From Nigrospora sphaerica (lineage: Eukaryota > Ascomycota > Sordariomycetes > Amphisphaeriales > Apiosporaceae): a DNA stretch of 64,000 nucleotides. Under the pieces are notes generated by a model. That model worked only from the letters and a program-made list of their open reading frames with translations. It was not told where the DNA came from and did no database searches. This document shows, one piece after another, positions 49,436 to 61,667 of the stretch. The stretch is from the NCBI GenBank assembly GCA_018287875.1, contig JAGVVL010000022.1, positions 3,968,001-4,032,000 on the forward strand, in the 5' to 3' direction. How positions within the stretch are numbered: the first letter of the stretch is position 1; each line of letters starts with the position of its first letter. Position numbers and translations under genes: made by a program.

Positions 49436-52400
49436 CTTCTTCCGGGTAATTCTCTTTCTCGTTCGGTTCGCCGAAGCCGGAGAGTTGTCGTCGGCGTAAG
49501 GTGGTTCGATCCTGTCGTTGGCTGCTGCGTCAAGCCATGAAGCCAGTCGTTTCGGCGGTCCTGCGTTATCTGGATACTCCTCGTGGTATTTCTAGAGGAG
49601 TGTGGCGCTGTTCTTGAATGATTCCGCGTCGTACCACGTCGCGTCCGGGTCCCAACCTTTCTAGCGCACCTGGTATTGAAGTTTCCTATAGTGCAGTCGA
49701 GAGGACAGCACTCGGTCTACCTCCTATTCTTCGTCCAACGAAGGATCCACGATTTCGCCCTCCGGATTCTCGGCCTGTTGTCCTGGGAGGGGGTCGTCTT
49801 GGAATCGCCGAAGGCGATCAGCGTGAAACACGTTTGTGCCCTTCCAGTCTGGCGGCGTGTCGAGTTCATAGGAGTGTCCTCTTATCCCCTTAATAGTGTA
49901 ATATTGCTGCGTTAAGGGGAACGTCAGGGCGTCGCCAGGTTAGTCCGTCGTCTATATCCGTTTAAAAATAACCACCTTATCCCCGACCTTGAAGTCTAGC
50001 TTATATCGCGACTTGTTAGCCTAGTTGCATATACAGCGTTGGGATAAGGTAGCCTGTTATTGTGCTGCTTCTGTGTATTAGTAGAGTGTCTTCATAATCT
50101 TCTACGCGTCTTACCGTCCGAGACGCTCCGTTATCGGAAGTTTACCCACGTCTTAAGTCCAGTCGGCCTTGGAATATAGCAGCGGCATAAGGAAGCCACG
50201 CTCCACTTTATAAGGAGACAGACCCGTCGAATCCTAGGGTAGGCTAGCCTAGATAGCGTCTAAAGCTGGAATCACTGACGACCAGTTATTTTGGAAGTGT
50301 GATAAGTAAGGCAGAATCCGTTACTGGATAGCCTGGTTTATACGCTCCACTTGCCCTTATGACTGGGAGTGGCCGGAGGATCCCAGTTTCCAGGTGATGC
50401 CCAGTAGTTTAGAGACTTTATCGGTGAAGTGGGAGACGAATTGGGGTCCACAGTCGCTCCTAATCTACTATGGTAGCCTAAAGATATAATACGGACTATA
50501 ATAGTACATCTTAGCAACGTCTTTAGCTATCACTAATCGGGTGCAGGGAACGCACTAACTCCTCTTACTTAACAAGCAAACCATAACGAGGAGGTTATCG
50601 AAACCCTTTCGATCTTTAGGTATAATCTTAAAGTCCATTTAAATCGACTGCTATAATCGAAGCGGTATTGGAAGGGGATAAAGAAATCCTAGCGTCTTAT
50701 CCTAGGGGACTTTAAATAATCGGCACACTCGATAGTTGGCCATAAAATAGTCAACGTCTTTAGATAATCCTGGCCACTAGTACTAGCTCTGCATTAGCTT
50801 ACAGAGCTTATTGCGTCCTGGGTATACAGATGTTAAACACGAATGGAAGTCTTCTAAGATATGCGTCCTTAGATTGTTTTATTCGGGGACCACCAGCTTG
50901 CCCTCCCTTAGGAGAGTTCCGTTAAAGAGGGTCTAGGTAATGCCGTTAGCCGGCTCCAACGTGGTCTTATCCCGAAACAGCTAGAGAAGGGGGTCGGTGC
51001 AGTTAAGTTCGACAGCCCGATATACCAGCATTGACCTAGAGAGTGGTGGCGGTGGCAGGTTGTTGTCCTCTAAAAGGGCCGCCTCACTTAAGGGTTCCAC
51101 CATAGAAAGCGCTAGTATATATCCGTGTTCGCCCTCCTAGAAGATGGCCAGGTGTCGCATTGCCTCGGTTTTCTCTTTCTATGTTTTCAGATCTTCCGTT
51201 TTCCGTGATAAGGCGTCGGCCGTAGTATTCTGCGTTCCTAAGCGGTATTTCAGTAGGCAGTGGTATTTAGTAAAGAGCTCCGCCTAGTTCGCTTATCGCA
51301 AGTTAAGATAACGTTTTTAGCTGAAGTATTCTAGCGCGCTGTGGTCCGTCACAATCGTGAACTATAGGCGCTGAAGTCCCACGAGCTCAGCACGCCAATA
51401 CTTAAGGGCTTGGACCACAGCTAACAGTTCTTTATCGTGGATACTGTAATTAAGCTCCAAACCTTGGAGGGTCTCCAAGTAAAAGGCGACGGGGTGCCAG
51501 TCGTTAAAAGCGTTATCCTTCTTTTATAATAGGACTCCGGTAATCACTCCGTCGGAAGCATCTGTCTCCACTTATGTGTCGTTCTCGTAACCGAAATATA
51601 CAAGGACTGGGGCCTCCAGTAATCGTCGTTTTAAGGTATCGAAAGCTTCCAAGACTCCTCTTCCACTGGAACGTCGGTAAGCCTTGCTTCGTTAGGTTGG
51701 CAAGTGGTCGAGCAATCCGCCTATACTCGCGAACGAACTTGCGATAGAAATTGCAAAAGCCGAGGAATAATTGAACTCCTTTAATAGATATCGGGGGCGC
51801 CCAGTTATAAACGACGGACGTCTTAGTAGGATCCATGGCCACTCCTTCTATAGAGATAATAAAACCTAAGAACTTCGTTTCCCGAATATAAAATTCGCAT
51901 TTGTCAGTGTCGGCTTATAGTCCGGCCTCTCGGAGGCGCTATAGGACCTTCCTTATATAGTCCTCGTGTTCTTAAACCGAATCTAAAAAAATAACGATGT
52001 TATTTAAGTACGCCGAGTAGAAATCATCCAGATAGTCTATTAAGGTGTCATTTATAAAGCGCTGAAAGGTCGCGGGTCCGTTTATTAATCCGAAGGGGAG
52101 GACGTTATACTAAAAAGTGCTATAATAAGTACAGAACGCTGTTAACTCCTCTGACCCTAGCGCCATTTAAATCCGGTAGAATGCTTATCGGATATCCAGC
52201 TTCGTAAAGACCTTTACCTTAGAAATTCGGGCTATAGTCTCCTCGATTAAGGGAAGCAGGTGTCGGTCCTTACAAGTAACAGAGTTAAGCTTTCTAAAGT
52301 CCACGTAGAAATGTAGTCCTCTATTCCCTTTAAGCGCGAAGAGGATTAGTGCCGCCTAAGGCGCTTCACTTAGCTCGATGAATCCCTTTACCAGGTTCTT

Positions 52401-53960
52401 GGTTACGTACTTCCAGTATATCTCCATTTCCTTAAGCGACATCTTCCGTAGGCCCGAGTATCTTAAGAGCTTATCTAGCTTGGCGTTATTATTTAGGATA
52501 ATCTTATAGTCGCAAATATAATACGGTGGTAACTTGTCGAACTCGAACTTACTAAATATATCTAAGTACTCGTGGTATTGCTTTGGCACCACTTACAATG
52601 CTTTTTCGCGAAGAGTGTCTGAGTCGGAGGGTAACACGTCCCCTTATAACGTTTGCTTCTCGAGGATAATCTTGTCTATTACGTGGAGGCTAGTAACGTG
52701 CCAATCTTAAGGGTTTCGGCGGTAGGACATTTCTATCGCTAGTGCGGAGATAAAAACGATGTCGATGTGTTCTTTAAAACTTCCTGCCGAGCTTCGGCGT
52801 TAAATGAAGGGTCCTTAAGAGTCGCGTTCTATCGGGGACGACGGTGCCCTTAGTGGCGGTGTCAGCGATAATGGGGGCACGTCGGTTGGTTCAGCTAACG
52901 CGCGTTTCATCTTCACGATGCCTTCATCGTTTCGTTATCCTTACGCACGAGTAGCTATAGGTCGTGTTAGGATTTTCTCATATCGAATTGTCGGTGGCGA
53001 CTTCTTACGATCGGTGTCGGTCGTATATAGACTGCGGATAACCGAAGGATCCGGACGTTGTAATCTTCGGCCTGCTAAGCGTCGCTAGTCTTCTATAGTG
53101 TGAGAGGCTGAGCCTTGAAGCACTATCGAAGGGGCCAAATGCTGTTTATTTTCTAGATGGGAAAGAGAGAAGAGAACCGTCTTCAGGAGGCCGGGCGCAG
53201 CGTCTCGTTAAATCTTGCGAGACTGGACCGGAACGTTCGGATAGGAACGTTCGGACCGGAACGTTCGGATCGGAACGTTCGGATCGCTGCTCAGCTCCCC
53301 CCTCCTAGGTCTTGACCACTAGCCTGGCGTTCAAATGGAGAGACCTACTCGGAGCCTCATATGAGGGGTTCGTGAGACGCTCAGGCCAGGTGCGCCTGAG
53401 CCTATCTCCCAGGTCCCAACCTGTAACATATAGCCATCTTTTTCTTACGGCATTAAGCGTCTGCATTAAAGGTAGGGTTCTGTAAAAGCTGTCCGGCTTA
53501 GTCTATCGCGATATGATATTCTATACGCTGGGGGGTCTATTCCTCGGGGAAGAGAAGACGACGGCGACGAATATCCAGCGTTATATCGTGTGTTTCTAAC
53601 TATTTACGACCGACTATCACGTCGTGGCGTATATTAAGGATTAGAAAATAGGTTCGGGTAATAAGACAGCTCTGGATTTAAAAGTGTCTCAGCAGGGCAA
53701 TGTCCACTAGTTACGATAGGGTACCGTCGAATCCGCTGATAGGTTGAGGATAAAAGTCACAAACAGTAAAGAGGTGTAGGTATTGGAGGAGCCTTTAAGC
53801 GAAGGCCACGTTTATAAACAGGTATCCACTTACTCCAGTGTTGATAAGGGCATAGGCAAAGAGAGACGATCTATTATAAGCTATAGTATAGGGGAAGATA
53901 AATGGTCTTCCCCTTAAGTGCTTACTCAAAAAATTAGAGGATCGCTTATCCTACGTGTTC
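49436..53960 (-). pseudogene. Chromovirus 3 pol, decayed and split by a solo LTR
   Basis: Protease near 53870-53600 has its DTG changed to NTG (ALINTGVSGYLF) and keeps HDVIVGRK. After the solo LTR, the reverse transcriptase shows KLPPYYICDYKI, GLHFYVDFRKLNS and a catalytic box changed to YLNN (AYLNNIVIF), so both catalytic Asp are lost. The next part is well preserved (PTKTSVVYNWAPPISIKG, FLGFCNFYRKFVREY). Integrase retains DCGPQFVSHF and QVERINQ. A C-terminal chromodomain-like part (KLQYQVR, a stop, then KGWDPDATWYD) is present. Coordinates of both ends are approximate. Confidence 0.85.
53099..53428 (-). mobile_element. Solo LTR, family A, inserted in chromovirus 3
   Basis: 330 bases in inverted orientation, TGTGAGAGG to CTGTAACA, flanked by the 5-base duplication tatag (53094-53098 and 53429-53433). 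Contains the inverted GAACGTTC block at 53224-53285. It is the most deeply nested insertion in the stack. Confidence 0.95.
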
Positions 53961-53969
53961 TTAATATCG

Positions 53970-55176
53970 ACGACTTCCCTTAAATCGGAGTCCACTTATC
54001 TAAGGGTATCTAGTTTTCCGAATCCGTGATATCTTCGACTCGGTTAAAGTCAGGAATCTCGGTTATAAAACTATCGGCGTTCGAATAAGAACGGGGAGTT
54101 CCTGTCCACTAGCTGACCAAAGCGTTAATGCGGTTCGAGCGGTCAATATTAACTCGCTTTTTTAAGCAGTCATTAACGTAGTAGTTAAGCTTTTCATAGT
54201 TAAGACAGAGTCAGTTCTTTAAAAGGCGTCGGAGCTTATCGGGTCTATGTTGACATGCTAGGGCTGAGGTAGTGTAACGCTTCTCCGATAGCTTGGTAGA
54301 CTCTAATTAGTCGATAGTAGGGATAAGGGTTCGGCAAATACCGCCATAGTTTCCGCGGTTCGCGCGATATCCAGGGTCGTCATTCTTAGCAAACTGGAGG
54401 ACCAGGGCGATCTAGGCGGCCTCGGTTGCAAACGTATCAAATCCAATGCTGCTCTTAATATAGGAGGAGGTAAGGGCTGTTTACAACTCCGTCGTAAGCT
54501 TTCGGTTAAAGAGGCGCTTCCAATTCGTCTTAGCTTAGCCCGTTTCGCCAGCAAGTCGAAGGAACTTGTTCTTAAAGACCTGGAAATCTATTCCCGCGGT
54601 TATATAAAGGTTCTCAAATTCTAAAGAGGCAGCCTCTATTTAGTTGGGGTCATGGTACTGTTGCTAAAGATGCGCTATTAAGGCCTTGTATAACTGGATC
54701 GAATTAAGGTGCGTCTGTTAAAGGTAGGGCTGGAGATTATCGCTGGTATCTCCGCCGAGGCGGCCTTCGATATAGGCCTGCTTGGAGAGGTCTGTGGGGA
54801 AACGGGAAGCGTTTACTAGGATCTTATTCTTGACCTAACGAAACCAAGTCTCGAACTTGACGATGTCCTTAAACTTCTGATTATAGAAAACCGGGGGGTC
54901 AAGGAGGCGCTCAGCCTCCGGTTGGGAACCTTCAGCAGGGGGAATAAAGGGCGGTGGCGTGCCTTGGTTACTTCCTGCTATCTGATAGATCAAGGTAGCT
55001 ATCTGCTCTTGGAGGTCCTTCAGCTATCTCTCCACGTCGAGGCGGCGGTCACGCTCTTGGGCGAATCGGGGCTCGGTATTGATCTTGGTATCATTGGAGT
55101 CGGTGGTATCGGCAGAACCCTCGCGGTTATCGTTCTTAGGTTCCGTGGTCTGGGGGGTGGCGCGCTTCGGCGGCAT
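53970..55176 (-). pseudogene. Chromovirus 3 gag, nonsense-riddled
   Basis: Frame from the ATG at 55176 (MPPKRATPQTTEPKND) with a coiled-coil part (DLQEQIATLIYQIAGS) and the capsid-like core (KFKDIVKFETWFRQ with the last residue now a stop, LSKQAYIEGRLGGDTSDN, FQVFKNKFLRLAGE). Several TAG codons interrupt it. The downstream limit is approximate and no intact zinc knuckle was found. Confidence 0.82.
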
Positions 55177-55189
55177 CTTGGTGGTGTGT

Positions 55190-55268
55190 GTGGGTCGCGC
55201 CTACAGCTGCGTACCCGTCTTGGCTGATCGATCGTGTGGGTCGCGCTTACAGCTGCGCACCCGTCTAG
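55190..55268. repeat. Direct duplication of about 40 bases in the chromovirus 3 leader
   Basis: Two neighbouring copies of gtgtgggtcgcgc(c/t)tacagctgcg(t/c)acccgtct lie at about 55190-55226 and 55233-55268, between gag and the 5' LTR. They contain the palindrome cagctg. Confidence 0.85.
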
Positions 55269-55329
55269 ATGTCTTAAAGGTTTGGGATATTGATAGAAGC
55301 CTTCCCAGGCAGATGAGGAGACCTGTAGT

Positions 55330-55537
55330 TGTATCACGGTTCAAGGAACGAGGGATCTGTTGATGACCCAAGGGTTCTATTGAGATACGAAAACTACAGG
55401 TGAAGAGGAAAAGAAGAGGAACAGGCTCCTCTCAGTCACTGTTTGCCAGGAATATATCCAGCCAAACGCGGTACGTACCACCGGCCAGAGGTCCATGCGT
55501 TCCCATGCCCTTGTACCTATGTACCCATGTCGTAACA
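55330..55537 (-). repeat. Chromovirus 3 5' LTR (right)
   Basis: 208 bases; pairs with 49186-49391. Its inner end reads ccgtgataca on the minus strand against ccgtgaca in the other copy. The primer-binding region inside it was not matched to a tRNA. Confidence 0.92.
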
Positions 55538-56775
55538 GGCATGTGAAGGCGGAAGCCTTAGGGCAGCTTAAGTTAAGATCTAAGTTATAAGTAACTCTTC
55601 CTGGACCGGTCTAAGTCTCTGGAAGTTGGAAAAGGCTTCTGATCTTGGTTGTTGACCCTTAATTCGGTTTTGAAGTGTTAACTTTGGAATCCTATGCTCG
55701 ATAGCGGCACGCTTGATTATCTGGCTGCTTAATATAGCTTGAAGCGCCTGTTAAAGCTCTTCTTCGGAATACTGCTTCATTGTAATAAACTAAGGCTCTA
55801 TGCGAAATTTAGAATAGATTGGAGCGAACACGGGAGAGAAAAGGGGGAAAGACGTAGGAGAGTACAAAATCAGGTGGCTGGTTTTTGGGGTGCCCGAAAG
55901 TAGGGGGTGCCCAAAAGTGGGTACTTGAACTTAGTTCCGGAGTTGGACTTCTAGCTACCTTTAGTTCGTTTCTATAGCCTCCTTATTGATGTTATAGGCC
56001 ACCACCAGGATCTTTCTCTTCTAAATAGAGGCGTTCTCTCCGAAGGCCTCGGTAGTCCAGGCCTAGTCGGTTTTTAGCTGTCGCTTTTTTTCTGCTGTCT
56101 TACAGGTAATAGCATAGTCTCCGCTAAGAAGCTTCCGTGTAGCTATTGCTGTTTCTTTACCTGTTGCTATATTAGCTTTCCGTACGATCTCTTTATAAGT
56201 GCGGCTTTCAGTTCTTACGGCCTTAACCGTTACCTCCCGTTTATGTCGAGGAGGTAAAGTCTTAGCTACCAGGGGCCCCAAGCGCTGAGGAGGCGGTAAG
56301 GGCAGTAGCAGCTGCAGCGTACATCTTAGGAGCTTTAATTTCCTTATAGATAGCTTATAGCGTGTTCTCGATAGCATTGATACGTCTTTTAACACTGGGC
56401 TGGCTATTCGATTCCTTAGCCGCTATCTTTAAGACCGGAATAGCGGCTTGAACTGCTACGGCTAAGGCCGCAATGTTGACTTCACTAGCTAGGAAGCGTT
56501 TGAAGTCGTCTGTAGTGCTGCGTATATCCTCTGGACTGCGTCCAGATGCTGTAATGCTGTCTGGCGATGGTGTTCTTGAGTCCGGAGGTGACGGCTCGCG
56601 GGGTGGGGCGGGCCTATGGCGGCTCCCACCACCCGCGCTTTACCTCGAGGGTGGTGAATCGACCATTTCTAGGCTAAATGAAGCCCTAGGAACAGTTTCC
56701 GGGCTATCCGGTAGCTTACAGATTCGTGGTTGTGAAGTTATCGCTGTGTGGGGTCGGTTTCGAAAAGTTTTTTTC

Positions 56776-56788
56776 CATGGCGAGGTGA
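56776..56788. repeat. Target-site duplication of LINE copy 2, right copy
   Basis: Exact second copy of catggcgaggtga (see 31833-31845), abutting the LINE 5' end. Confidence 0.92.
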
Positions 56789-59140
56789 GCTACGGTAGTA
56801 GTTATGAACCAAGCTCTTCTTATTTTTGCATGGGTGGGAGGATAGGGGGTCAAAGGAAACTCAACGTAGACTCCTAGTAAGGGACGTCCATAAGACGACT
56901 GGGCGGAATTTTACTCCTACTATTGCACTACTATGTATTTAGTTTACTCCTTAGAGAGATGAACGAGACTGTTTCTTGTTGGTAATGCCGGCATGTCTTA
57001 GTTGGATGCTGAAACAGACTTTGGATGCCTGCTGACTGCTGAACACCTTTCAAATTGACAACATGTGATGACGTTTGCGGATATATGAGAATACGAAGGG
57101 GGCTTGAACACCACCATGCGTCTTTACTCCTCGAGTACTACTCATGGCCATTAACAAGAGATACCCAGGTTTCCCAGGGAGTTATTCATCGTCGAACATA
57201 GAATGGAGGTTGGGACTCTCGGGAACTGGAGATACCAGTTACGGTATGTACCACTGGCAGCAGCTAGGGTACGTACTTCAGGTCGCAGCCCAGTTCAATC
57301 TATAGCTGGGAAAGCGGCCGCCGGCAAACTGACGAGCTCCTCAGTCTGTTAAATATCTTTCAATGTAGTCGTTTGCAGTAGCGTCTCTCTTCGGTCTCTT
57401 GGTCGTGACAATGGTGACCATACGGATCCATCGGGTAACCTAACGTAAAACCGCTTTCTGGTCTACAAGACCTATTATTTAACCGTATTCAGCTCGCATG
57501 AACTACGCCTCTGAAATGTGTGCTGCGTTCCTTCCTGGCTACGAAACCATACTAAGTCCACTTACCGTGGCGGGCAAACTCCAGATAAAACCGCGTCCTC
57601 CCATTGCGCTCGCTGTTCTGGCGGGGGGCGCCCCGAGAGTGATAGATATGTACTTGTTCACGGCCCTGAGAAAGATTAGCCGGCAACAGGCACTTTCCTT
57701 GGAGCAATGATATTGTCCTTCCCCGTTATACCCGAACCGTAAATAAGAGCACTGCGCCTGAGTGGGAAGCTGCTTAAGTTTCCGGGGAGGCATTCCTTCA
57801 GATGATTTTCCTATCAAGTGACCGTCAACGCCACCATCGTGTCCCCATAGCGCTCTCGTCCCCAAGCTAACCCCCACCCCCCTATTCCCAGCTGCGCCAG
57901 TGCCCACCAGACAGACACAGCGGCATCCGGAAAGAGACCCCGAAGGCGATCCACCAAGGCTCAAGGCACCGGCGCCGAGACACCCATTCTACGCCTGCGC
58001 CCCACGAAATCCCGACACCTTGTGCAGTATTGAGGTGAAGTAGATTGCCTGACGAACCTGCTTCCGGCGCATCGGGAATTTCCATCAGTGCAACAGGAGG
58101 CCCAGACCGGCCTCCGGGAACCCCAGCAACAGATGCCCCAACTCCTATGCCGTGCTTGAACAGGACTATTTCAAGGGACCTTCATCTGTTGAGTTTCTTA
58201 GAGCTATCTCCTCCGCAATGGCCATTGGCCATTTGATTTTACCAAAACTGGCCCGGAATGCATGGAGGGGTGCGGATTCGTGGAGACAAGACCAGCAGTA
58301 GTTGTAAATTCACGATAAAAAGCTGGGCGAAACCGTACCTCTGGCTTCGCTTCCCGGAGTGTGTCGTATACAATTAGTAAAACGACGAATCGGATCTAGC
58401 GAGGGGCGGGAACGGTCGGGTTGGAGTTTAGAGGCCGGCCACGAGAGCTTGGGTTGCGCGGTGGTGGCGTGCCTATTCCACTGAATCAAGTTGAACCTCT
58501 GTGACGTCATATTCCGGTGTACCATACCGTCCTTTCCCTCCGGGTCGGGTTAAGCAGCGTATAAGCGGCGAGGGGGCAGCCCGTGACCGTCTGCCGCGGG
58601 CTTCGGGCAGTCATAGTCTGGCAGGTGGGCAGTGTCAAGGAGGCCTTGACGTCGGGATCAGGCCCGGCAAACACCGGGAGAAGGAGATCCCACACTGCCC
58701 GTTTAACCGTAAATGTACGATAATCAGAGGTCATGGGAGACTGATGATCAAATCTCGACAAAGTTGAAAAAAGGCTATGGCAGGTTTCTTTTTGTTGGGC
58801 GCTTGAGGGCCGGATGCGAGCCGCAAATGGGATTTAGGAAAAGGTACCAGAGCCTACTGGGGGAGTGGATTAGGAAGGGAAGGCCATATGCCTGCAACTC
58901 AGCATCTAGTCCGAGCTAAGAGAGATTGAAATGAATGCTTGGGTGCATCTGCAATGTGCCTCATAAATCTTCCTATCCGCGAGAGCACCTTGGGCTCAGT
59001 GGTTCCAGCGGACTTGGTAATGTTGTGCGTAGAAGTTGCTTCGCGCGAAGCCACTTTATGGCAAGGCACGTGCTGCACATCGACATGTGCGGCTGACGGG
59101 CAGGCCGTGTCCTTCCCCCAACAAGCGGAAACATGACCCC
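56789..59140. other. Spacer right of the transposon stack
   Basis: No transposon terminus, conserved domain or convincing exon was seen. Frames at 57539-57964 (minus) and 58501-58767 (plus) are not protein-like. The last few hundred bases should be the 3' region of the alcohol dehydrogenase gene. Confidence 0.45.
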
Positions 59141-60496
59141 TCACAGCCTCGCCGCTTCTCCATTGACGAGGCATAGGCGGTAGCGGGCCTTGCCGTCGCG
59201 GAGGTCGCGGAGGGCCTGGTTGGCCTCGCGCATGGGGCGCTCCTCGACCCAGGGCGCGATGTTGGCGCGCGCGGCGAGGTCGAGCATGGCGCGCGTCTCG
59301 GCCGCGGAGCCGACGCACGAGCCGGCAAAGTTGAGGGCGCGCGTGACGAGCGCGGCCGGCGGCACCACGAAAGGCCCGTCGTCCGGGTGGCCGACGTGCA
59401 CGAGCGTGCCGCGCGGCCGTAGCAGCGCCAGGTAGCCCGCGAGCGGCGCCCGCGACGACGCCACCGTCGAGATGACGAGGTCCAGCTGGCCCGCGTACTT
59501 AGCGAACCACTTCTCCGGCTTTTTGCTCTTCTTCTTCTTCTTGTCCTGGCCGGCCTCCTTGCCCCTTTCGTCGTCGTCCTCGTCGTCCTTGTCCGCCATC
59601 GTGGCCAGGTAGTCGTCGGCGCCGAGGCGCAGGGCCTCGGCCCGCTTGGCCTCGCGGCGCGAGATGGCGACGACGAGGTCGGCGCCGAGCGCCTTGGCGA
59701 ACAGCACGCCGTAGTGGCCGAGCCCGCCGAGGCCGACGATGCCGACCCGGGCGCCCGGCCCGCACCCCCACTGCCGCAGCGGCGCGTACATGGTGACGCC
59801 GGCGCACATCATGGTGGCGGCGTGGGCCGAGGCGAGGCTCGCGGGGATCGGGAAGGCGAAACGGCCCGGCGTGCGGTGGTACGTGGCGTGGCCCCCGTAG
59901 GCCCGGTCCTTGTTGTGGTGCCGGCCCGGGTACGTCCAGCGCGCCTGCGGGCAGGACTGCTCGTGCCCGGCGGCGCAGCTCGCACACGGCGACGCCGCCG
60001 CCGTCGTTGGCCCACCCATTTCGTTGCTGTCCGCCATCACGGCGGCCCGTGCCGATTGGCCCACGCAATTGTCGGCCAGGCAGCCGACGCCGACGCGGTC
60101 GCCTACCTTGTGGTTGCCCGCGGCCTGGGTGCCGACGCGGACGACCTCGCCGACGATCTCATGGCCCACGATCACGGGATAAGGCGTCTTGTACTGCACG
60201 AACCATTGGTTAGGGCGGGTCGGGCACCTTGGCTTTGCCTTGGAGACGAAGAACTCACCCATCCAGAGGAGAGGGTGTGCAAGTCGGAGCCACAACTGGG
60301 CCTGCCGTCAGCGACTGCACTGCTGTCGAAAGGAAAAGGACCAGGGGAAAGCATACATGCCGCTGTGGGTAATGCGGATATCAATGTCCGTCTCCTCCCA
60401 GTGCTTGGGCTCGAAGGGTCCCCATACCATGTTACCATCGGCGGCCGAAGCGTCGAGTCCCAGCCAGCCCTCGAACTTGTAGTTCTGGGGCGCCAT
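59141..60496 (-). CDS. Zinc-dependent alcohol dehydrogenase, cinnamyl/ADH6-7 type (NADP-linked)
   Basis: Medium-chain dehydrogenase/reductase that interconverts alcohols and aldehydes. Three exons, 60496-60357, 60301-60259 (43 bases) and 60193-59141, join in frame to 411 residues. Motifs in order: GWLGLDASAADGNMVWG, SCGSDLHTLSSGW with the catalytic zinc Cys, YPVIVGHEIVGEV with the zinc His and Glu, structural zinc Cys in ASPCASCAAGHEQSCPQ, and GIVGLGGLGHYGVLFAK, the Rossmann nucleotide loop. Two features are unusual: the common CG before the catalytic Cys reads MPS, and an insert of about 30 residues rich in Asp/Glu then Lys lies after ADDYLATM. The member is otherwise complete. Confidence 0.92.
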
Positions 60497-61667
60497 GTCA
60501 AGAAGCGAGCCGCGAGCAAACACCAAGGGCGGGATGGGGTTGGAGCCAATGGGAACTGACGGGGTGTCGGCCGAGGTGACACTGACGGACGGCGTTTGTT
60601 CGTCGCCGGCGGTGTAGGGAAAGGAAAAAAGAAAACAAGCCACCTCGAGTCGGTGAGTGCAACAAGCCGCAAAGCCGTGGTAGCAAACGAAGTAAAGGAG
60701 GGAGAGATGGAACCCGTGTCACGAATGCGGCTTGGTGATGCAAGCAAGATGGCGAGCCGCCGCGCGGATGCCAGATCGATCAGGGCGTCCATGCCCTGCC
60801 GGGATTCCACGTCGAGCCCTGTCTCCCACGTCGCCCGTGTCGGCCAGTGTGGGGGAAAGGCGTCCAATCGTGCGGGGGACGTCTGGGGAACCGAGGCATA
60901 CCCGTCTCTCTACACAGTGGTAGACGGCAATTCCCGAGTTCGACCCTCGCCCGGCTCTGGCCTGGCCACTTCGGTCCCCGTTCCGCACGCAGACACGACG
61001 TGGTTGATTAGAATATCGCTAAGCCCAGTAAAGCTGGTACCAGAAGCCGCTGTGGACCGCGACCCCGGCCCATGTAGCCCAGGCAGTGCAGAGCTTGCCT
61101 GTCTATTGAGTGCTCTATTTGGGTATGGAAAAAAAAGAGACGCTGGCTCCCCGGCTGCTGCGCCCCGTCGCATGACCCGGAGGAGCACGCGCTTGCGGAC
61201 ATCAGCCGGTCAAGACAGCGTACGCAGTTGCGCTGTCGAAACGCAGTGAATTTACAGTACGCCGTGCGGCCTGCTCTGGATCGCCGTCTTGTTGCAGTCT
61301 TGATGCTCGTGCGGCATGCACATTCATGCCAACCTAAGCACCCAGCCCTGCGCGTGGAAGCAAACCATAAAATCGGACAAAGCCATTCCGGCGCCGTGTA
61401 CGCCGCCGGCGCCAGTTCCTTTTCGCCCTCCACATGTCTATCGCCCAGGTATAGAGATGAAAGAAAAGGTGCGGGGGAAGAACACCTAGAAACCAAGTTT
61501 GAAAGAAACCCCCGGTGGTATATCGAAGTGCGTTGGAAAGCCGGGTGCCAAACATCCAGGTTGGCGCACCCGTGCGAAAGAAAAGGCTGCCCCCATCAAA
61601 CGAAAACGGCGATTGGGCGAGCCACGGCCGAGAAAGGAGAGGCGGGCGAGAAAGCCCCTCACTACCG
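60497..61667. other. Spacer between the alcohol dehydrogenase and kinase genes
   Basis: 60497-60900 is the promoter side of the dehydrogenase gene and 61300-61667 should hold the kinase 3' end. Open frames on both strands are compositionally poor. No RNA gene recognised. Confidence 0.5.

Larger units (their letters stand above)
49186..55537 (-). mobile_element. Chromovirus 3: Ty3/gypsy LTR retrotransposon inserted in the Fot1-like transposon
   Basis: LTRs are 49186-49391 (3', minus sense) and 55330-55537 (5'). The 5-base duplication is ggcat (49181-49185 and 55538-55542). A polypurine tract (ttaccccccttta on the plus strand, 49391-49404) adjoins the left LTR, fixing minus orientation. Gag, protease, reverse transcriptase, RNase H, integrase and a chromodomain-like C-terminus follow in order. 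A family A solo LTR (53099-53428) has inserted within its protease/pol start region. It is the most damaged of the three. Confidence 0.93.
42190..55780 (-). pseudogene. Fot1/pogo-like transposase in three pieces
   Basis: Pieces are 55780-55538, 49180-48855 and 43190 to about 42190; with one copy of each target duplication kept, they join in frame. Piece 1 has the psq-type helix-turn-helix (MKQYSEEEL, IPKLTLQNRI, RLRPVQEELL). Piece 2 has the CENP-B-type domain and the first DDE Asp (GKRWLQAFLRRNPAIQV, HNIDKAG). Piece 3 has the other two Asp (LLIMDSYSSY, LQPLDLAVFS) and the charged C-terminus (KAFDEKNVQL). Many TAG/TAA codons break it. Coordinates span the inserts. Confidence 0.9.
42050..55931 (-). 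mobile_element. Fot1/pogo-like DNA transposon inserted in LINE copy 2, split by two retrotransposons
   Basis: Terminal inverted repeats of about 45 bases start AGTTCAAGTACCCACTTT at both ends (42050 rightward, 55931 leftward), flanked by TA (42048-42049 and 55932-55933). Each end has two copies of an ACTTT..GGGCACCCC-like subrepeat, probable transposase sites. Removing chromoviruses 2 and 3 leaves about 1.86 kb, the size usual for Fot1/Pot2 elements. The flanks outside are LINE copy 2 ORF1 on both sides. Confidence 0.92.
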
